Made by a program: the position numbers and the translations under genes
Part shown: piece by piece, positions 6,244-10,000 of the stretch
Numbering within the stretch: position 1 is the first letter of the stretch
Layout of the letters: every line of letters starts with the position of its first letter
Notes under the pieces: model-generated
The model's input: only the letters and a program-made list of their open reading frames with translations
Told to the model about the DNA's origin: nothing
Databases searched by the model: none
NCBI GenBank assembly: GCA_020216745.1
Contig: JAIWNQ010000024.1
Coordinates: 1 to 10,000, forward strand
Direction: 5' to 3'
DNA length: 10,000 nt
From: Candidatus Hydrogenedens sp.
GTDB taxonomy: Bacteria > Hydrogenedentota > Hydrogenedentia > Hydrogenedentales > Hydrogenedentaceae

Positions 6244-7305
6244 TCAACATATCCGTGGAAGTTGTTCACCACTAAGCATAGGCAAAGAAACTTCTATTCC
6301 TATCGTATTTTTCAGGATAACAGGTGTATTACGATTATCAACAACAACACCTATGTCCTTCGGGATGGATTCAGGCTCAAGGTCTTTCCATAACTGTAAT
6401 GTTTCAGAAACAAATTCCTGTGGTATAAATGCAATAAATCGCCCTTCATTCGCAACATAAAAAGGATTAAGTCCTAATATCTCACAGGCACCTCGAACAT
6501 CATCACGGATTGGGACTTGATTTTCATCAATAATAAAGGTTAGCTGGCTATCTTGAGCAAGTTCATTTAGTGCGGAGGCTATCCCCCCACGAGTACAATC
6601 CCTGAGACAATGTACTGGGATATTATTCTCAAACATTGCAAGTATAATCGTTCCAAGAGAGGCACAATCACTTTCTAATGGCGGTTCAAAATGAATCTCT
6701 TCGCGTGCACTCAATACCGCCAAACCATGTCTGCCAATATCACCATTGATAAGGATATGGTCTCCTGGCTGGATTTGAAACGGAGATGGTGGTGGTTCCT
6801 GACGAACAATGCCAATCCCACTGGTATTTATATACATTCCATCCCCAGATTTGCCCTCAATAACCTTAGTGTCACCTGTCACAATACTCACACCAGCACA
6901 GTCCGCTTCATATTTCATCGTATCAACAATCTTCTGAAGTGTCCTTATATCCAGTCCTTCTTCCAAAATAAATCCTACACTAATATACATAGGACAGGCA
7001 CCAGCCATAGCAAGGTCATTAACTGTGCCACAAATTGCCAATTTCCCGATGTTTCCCCCTGGAAAAAACAACGGCTTTACAACAAAAGAATCCGTTGTAA
7101 ATGCGAGATGAATCCCATCCATATCTAAAATAGTCGAATCATGGTGTTGCTGTAGGAAGGGATTAGCAAACGCAGGTTCAAAAACATGTTTAATAAGCTG
7201 ATGCATAAGAGTCCCTCCTCCACCATGAGCCAACACAATTTTGCCATATTCAACTCGGTCAATCGGACATCCCCATGATAATGGCTGTTTAAAATTGTTA
7301 TCCAT
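6244..7305 (-). CDS. hypE: HypE, carbamoyl dehydratase of [NiFe]-hydrogenase maturation
   Basis: HypE accepts a carbamoyl group from HypF on its C-terminal cysteine and dehydrates it with ATP to a thiocyanate. This supplies the CN ligands of the hydrogenase iron. The 353-residue protein ends in PRIC, so the essential terminal Cys353 is present. It has the AIR-synthase/PurM fold motifs: LAHGGGGT at 25-32, TDS at 71-73, GTVNDLAMAGA at 93-103, the ATP-site TGDTKV at 143-148, DCTRGG at 236-241 and NEGR at 286-289. The start ATG at 7305 has AAGGG six bases upstream and lies 14 bases after the hypD stop, as the next gene of the hyp operon. A short N-terminal extension (about 20 residues before GKIVLAHGGG) is ordinary for the family. 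Nothing looks degenerate. Confidence 0.98.
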   Translation of the reverse strand: MDNNFKQPLSWGCPIDRVEYGKIVLAHGGGGTLMHQLIKHVFEPAFANPFLQQHHDSTILDMDGIHLAFTTDSFVVKPLFFPGGNIGKLAICGTVNDLAMAGACPMYISVGFILEEGLDIRTLQKIVDTMKYEADCAGVSIVTGDTKVIEGKSGDGMYINTSGIGIVRQEPPPSPFQIQPGDHILINGDIGRHGLAVLSAREEIHFEPPLESDCASLGTIILAMFENNIPVHCLRDCTRGGIASALNELAQDSQLTFIIDENQVPIRDDVRGACEILGLNPFYVANEGRFIAFIPQEFVSETLQLWKDLEPESIPKDIGVVVDNRNTPVILKNTIGIEVSLPMLSGEQLPRIC

Positions 7306-7319
7306 ATTTTTCCCTTTAT

Positions 7320-8423
7320 TTACTGTTGTGCATTATTATGCCTTGTATATTGATAATAAGCAGAGCAAGCACCTTCATTAGATACCATGGGAGCACCTAA
7401 TGGATTCTCAGGTGTGCATTGCTTTGCAAATGCAGGACATTCAATAGGTTTCTTCTTACCCTGTAATATTTCCCCTGCAATACATATAGATACATGTTCC
7501 AAACCTTCATTTTTAGAGAGGTCAAACTTTGTCTCTGCATCATATTCAGCATACTCTGGTCTCAACTTTAAACCGCTGTTAGGAATAACCCCCAAACCTC
7601 GCCAATGCTGGTCACAAGGCTGAAAAACTTCATGAATTAATCTCTGGGCTGGAATATTTCCCTCTCTTTTTACTGCCCGAGGATAGGCATTTTGTACCTC
7701 ATACTTACCTTGTTCAAGCAATTGCACACATTTCTTTATCCCTAATAATAGGTCAACAGGCTCAAAACCAGTAACAACAATGGGCGTCTTATATGTCTCT
7801 GCTATTGGTTCATATTCATGGTATCCCATAACCGTACAAACATGTCCAGCAGATAAAAACCCATGAATCTGACAATAAGGGTCAGACAGTAAGGCTACCA
7901 TAGCAGGTGGCACTAATACTTGAGCACAAAGTAAAGATACATTTTTCAAACTCAGTTCCTTCGCTTTCTTAACCGCCATAGCATTGGCTGGTGCTGTGGT
8001 CTCAAAACCCACTGCAAAAAACACCACTTCCTTATTCGGATTTTGAACTGCAATTCGGATAGTATCTAACGGCGAATATACTGTCTGAACTGAACATCCC
8101 CGACCACGCACAGATAGGAGCGAAGTTTGTGAACCTGGCACACGAAGCATATCACCAAAACTACAAAGAATCGTGTCGGGTTGCTGGGCAATATAGATAG
8201 CCTGGTCTATTTTCTGAACAGACGTAACACAAACAGGACACCCAGGACCATGAATTAAATTTATCTCTGGCGATAATGCAAGGTCAATCCCAAACCTTAA
8301 AATAGCATGGGTCTGACCACCACAGATTTCCATGATATTCCATGTTCTCGTTACTGTATGTTTAATCTCATTGATAATCTGTTGCGTAATAGCAGGGTTT
8401 CGATACTCATCAATGTATTTCAT
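7320..8423 (-). CDS. hypD: HypD, Fe-S scaffold protein of Fe(CN)2CO assembly
   Basis: HypD forms a complex with HypC on which the iron with its CN and CO ligands is assembled before transfer to the hydrogenase large subunit. From the chosen start the protein has 367 residues, the normal size. The cysteine motifs are complete: C34 in CGGQTH, C62 and C65 in GPGCPVC, and the [4Fe-4S] ligand region with C329, C336 and C353 near the C-terminus. GFETTAPA lies at 139-146. I chose ATG 8423 because family members begin with MKYIDE-like sequence, a GAAGGA lies ten bases upstream, and the gene then starts 7 bases after hypC. The longer frame begins with a GTG at 8447 inside hypC and adds eight unconserved residues. 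Confidence 0.98.
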   Translation of the reverse strand: MKYIDEYRNPAITQQIINEIKHTVTRTWNIMEICGGQTHAILRFGIDLALSPEINLIHGPGCPVCVTSVQKIDQAIYIAQQPDTILCSFGDMLRVPGSQTSLLSVRGRGCSVQTVYSPLDTIRIAVQNPNKEVVFFAVGFETTAPANAMAVKKAKELSLKNVSLLCAQVLVPPAMVALLSDPYCQIHGFLSAGHVCTVMGYHEYEPIAETYKTPIVVTGFEPVDLLLGIKKCVQLLEQGKYEVQNAYPRAVKREGNIPAQRLIHEVFQPCDQHWRGLGVIPNSGLKLRPEYAEYDAETKFDLSKNEGLEHVSICIAGEILQGKKKPIECPAFAKQCTPENPLGAPMVSNEGACSAYYQYTRHNNAQQ

Positions 8424-8430
8424 CAATCCT

Positions 8431-8673
8431 TTATCCTTCTGATTCACTTACATCCACATTCTCAAACTCTGCGAGTATCATTTTTGCTTCATCTTCATCA
8501 ACTATGTTTATAGCCAACCCAGCATGCACTAAAACATACATACCTTCACATGCCTCAGGTGTTAAAGCAAGTGATATTTCCTTGATTACACCGCCAAATT
8601 GAACCTTTGCCATACGTAATGTCGGGTCACTATGGTCAATACTAATAATTTTTCCAGGAATAGCCAAACACAT
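8431..8673 (-). CDS. hypC: HypC, hydrogenase maturation chaperone
   Basis: HypC is the small chaperone that binds iron with HypD and carries the Fe(CN)2CO unit to the hydrogenase large-subunit precursor. The 80-residue protein begins with MCLAIPGKI. Removal of the initiator Met exposes Cys2, which is needed for binding the precursor and HypD. The central GGVIKEISL strand and the [10 protein letters not shown] motif (46-55, with His50) are typical. An ATG three codons upstream (8682) overlaps the hypF stop, but using it would bury Cys2. The GGAG is also only two bases from it, against 11 bases from the chosen ATG. The C-terminus is acidic. The gene starts five bases after hypF and ends seven bases before hypD. 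Confidence 0.97.
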   Translation of the reverse strand: MCLAIPGKIISIDHSDPTLRMAKVQFGGVIKEISLALTPEACEGMYVLVHAGLAINIVDEDEAKMILAEFENVDVSESEG

Positions 8674-8678
8674 ATTTC

Positions 8679-10000
8679 TCATTTCTCCATATTTATATTA
8701 TGATATTTCAATGCATAATACACTTGCCCTAACGAAATACCACCATCATTAGGTGGAATCTGTTCCGCAAAAAATACATTGTAATCATCACAAAGAATAT
8801 TATAAGTATATTCGAGCAATAGTCTATTTTGAAAACAACCTCCATTAATAACGACATTTTTTATATTTACCATCTCTACTGCTTTGCGAATATATTGTGC
8901 CAAATATTGGTGAAAATGGAATGCTAATATCTCTGGCGGAACCTCCTTCATGTTATTGAATACATATTCGAAAATAGGTTGCCAGTCAATAAGTACTTCA
9001 TTATCTTCTTTCCGAAGTGTAAAGGGCACATCTGGTAAGGGATAAGGTATTGCTTTTCGTGCTAAAACCTCTAACTGCATAGCAGACTGTGCCTCATACG
9101 AACAAACAGCACGCAAACCTAAAAACATAGCCATTGCGTCAAACAGTCTACCTACGCTACTGGTTAAAGGTGTATTTATTCGATTCCTTAGCATCTGTTT
9201 CAGTGCTTTACATTCTGTATCCGTAAATGCAGACATAACAAGGGACACAATTTCATTACTCATTTGAAAAATATTTTCTCTATATATCTCATAAAGAATA
9301 CCTAACGCAGAACGTCTCGGCTCACGCACAGCCTTATCTCCACCAGGCAAAGGAAACGTCCGAAAATGCCCCCACCGTTGAACTTCTGTTTCCGTGATTA
9401 TGAAAAATTCACCACCCCATACCGTATGGTCTAATCCAAAACCCGTACCATCCCACGATACTGCAAACACAGGCAATGAAACTCCTTTTTCTGCAATAAC
9501 TGAAAGGGCATGGGCAATATGATGCTGAACATAAACTATAGGTTTCCCTTGCTGTTGAGCCCAATACGTACTGGCATAATCAGGATGAGCATCAGCAACA
9601 AGTAACTCAGGTGTCTGTTCCACAAGCGTAGTAAGAATATGACATGACTGATAAAATCCTTGAACTGCCTTTTGCGTTTCAAGGTCACCTAAATGCTGGC
9701 TAATTACGACTTGATTCTCAGAACAAATTGCCACCGTATTTTTAAGATGTGCACCTACCGCAAGTATCGGAGACACAGGAAAAAAATGTGCTTCAGAAAT
9801 ATAAACAGGTTGTGGGACATAACCACGTGCACGACGCAAAACAACTGGCTTTTCCAATACTACCTGGATAATAGAATCATCCACATGACGCAAAATAGGA
9901 CGATTATGCACAAGGAAATAATCTGCAATTCCCGAAAGAGCATTTAAAGCCTCATACTCATCAATGCATATAGGCTCATCAGAACGATTCCCACTGGTAG
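8679..10000 (-). CDS. hypF: HypF, carbamoyltransferase of [NiFe]-hydrogenase maturation, partial (N-terminus beyond window)
   Basis: HypF converts carbamoyl phosphate and ATP to carbamoyl-adenylate and transfers the carbamoyl group to the C-terminal Cys of HypE. The frame is open to the window edge and the sequence there (TSGNRSDEPIC) is internal to the family, so the true start is outside. The visible 440 residues are the C-terminal part of a protein that is normally about 750 long. They cover the end of the YrdC-like domain (TSGNRSDEPI to HNRPILRHVDDSI), the linker RRARGYVPQPV, and the Kae1-like domain. The latter has its metal-binding HHIAH (about 9524-9510), SWDGTGFGLD, WGGEFF, GRLFDAMA, SYEAQSAMQLE and NGGCFQNR motifs. 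The acylphosphatase and zinc-finger domains lie off the window. It leads the visible hyp operon; hypA and hypB are not in view. Confidence 0.98.
   Translation of the reverse strand, partial: TSGNRSDEPICIDEYEALNALSGIADYFLVHNRPILRHVDDSIIQVVLEKPVVLRRARGYVPQPVYISEAHFFPVSPILAVGAHLKNTVAICSENQVVISQHLGDLETQKAVQGFYQSCHILTTLVEQTPELLVADAHPDYASTYWAQQQGKPIVYVQHHIAHALSVIAEKGVSLPVFAVSWDGTGFGLDHTVWGGEFFIITETEVQRWGHFRTFPLPGGDKAVREPRRSALGILYEIYRENIFQMSNEIVSLVMSAFTDTECKALKQMLRNRINTPLTSSVGRLFDAMAMFLGLRAVCSYEAQSAMQLEVLARKAIPYPLPDVPFTLRKEDNEVLIDWQPIFEYVFNNMKEVPPEILAFHFHQYLAQYIRKAVEMVNIKNVVINGGCFQNRLLLEYTYNILCDDYNVFFAEQIPPNDGGISLGQVYYALKYHNINMEK

Overview
This is an AT-rich bacterial window in which every gene I can support lies on the minus strand. 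It is read here from right to left, in the direction of transcription. LexA, strong AGGAGG-like ribosome binding sites and sigma70-type promoters show that it is bacterial. The sequence does not fix the phylum, and I do not assign one. The hyp genes imply that the organism makes a [NiFe]-hydrogenase, although no hydrogenase structural gene is in view.

Region 1 (10000 to 6244) is a tightly packed hydrogenase-maturation operon in the order hypF (5' end beyond the window), hypC, hypD, hypE. HypF and HypE make the cyanide ligand: HypF carbamoylates the C-terminal Cys of HypE, which dehydrates it to a thiocyanate. HypC and HypD form the scaffold on which Fe(CN)2CO is built. Stops and starts are 5 to 14 bases apart. 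The longest open frames overstate the starts of hypC and hypD, and both are corrected here.

Region 2 (6243 to 5931) holds no protein gene. It contains the most interesting item in the window: an unassigned, GC-richer, strongly self-complementary segment. It begins just after an extended -10 promoter (-35 TTGCTT, 17-base spacer, CATAAT) and ends in seven U residues. It looks like a roughly 163-nt structured RNA on the minus strand. It could be a free-standing small RNA, a leader or attenuator for the next operon, or the 3' end of the hyp transcript.

Region 3 (5930 to 3109) is a probable three-gene operon: a two-span membrane protein of the DUF6141 type, a concentrative nucleoside transporter (CNT) family permease, and thiD (HMP/HMP-P kinase). 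The permease keeps the ribose-side residues of the family, but the usual base-side GQTE-like motif reads GIES. That makes its substrate uncertain, and the link to thiD is worth testing.

Region 4 (3108 to 2388) is lexA with a near-consensus promoter (TTGACT, 17, TATAAT) overlapped by a small palindrome. Region 5 (2387 to 1) is a large membrane-anchored M28 zinc aminopeptidase-like gene. It has no stop inside the window, so its C-terminus is missing.
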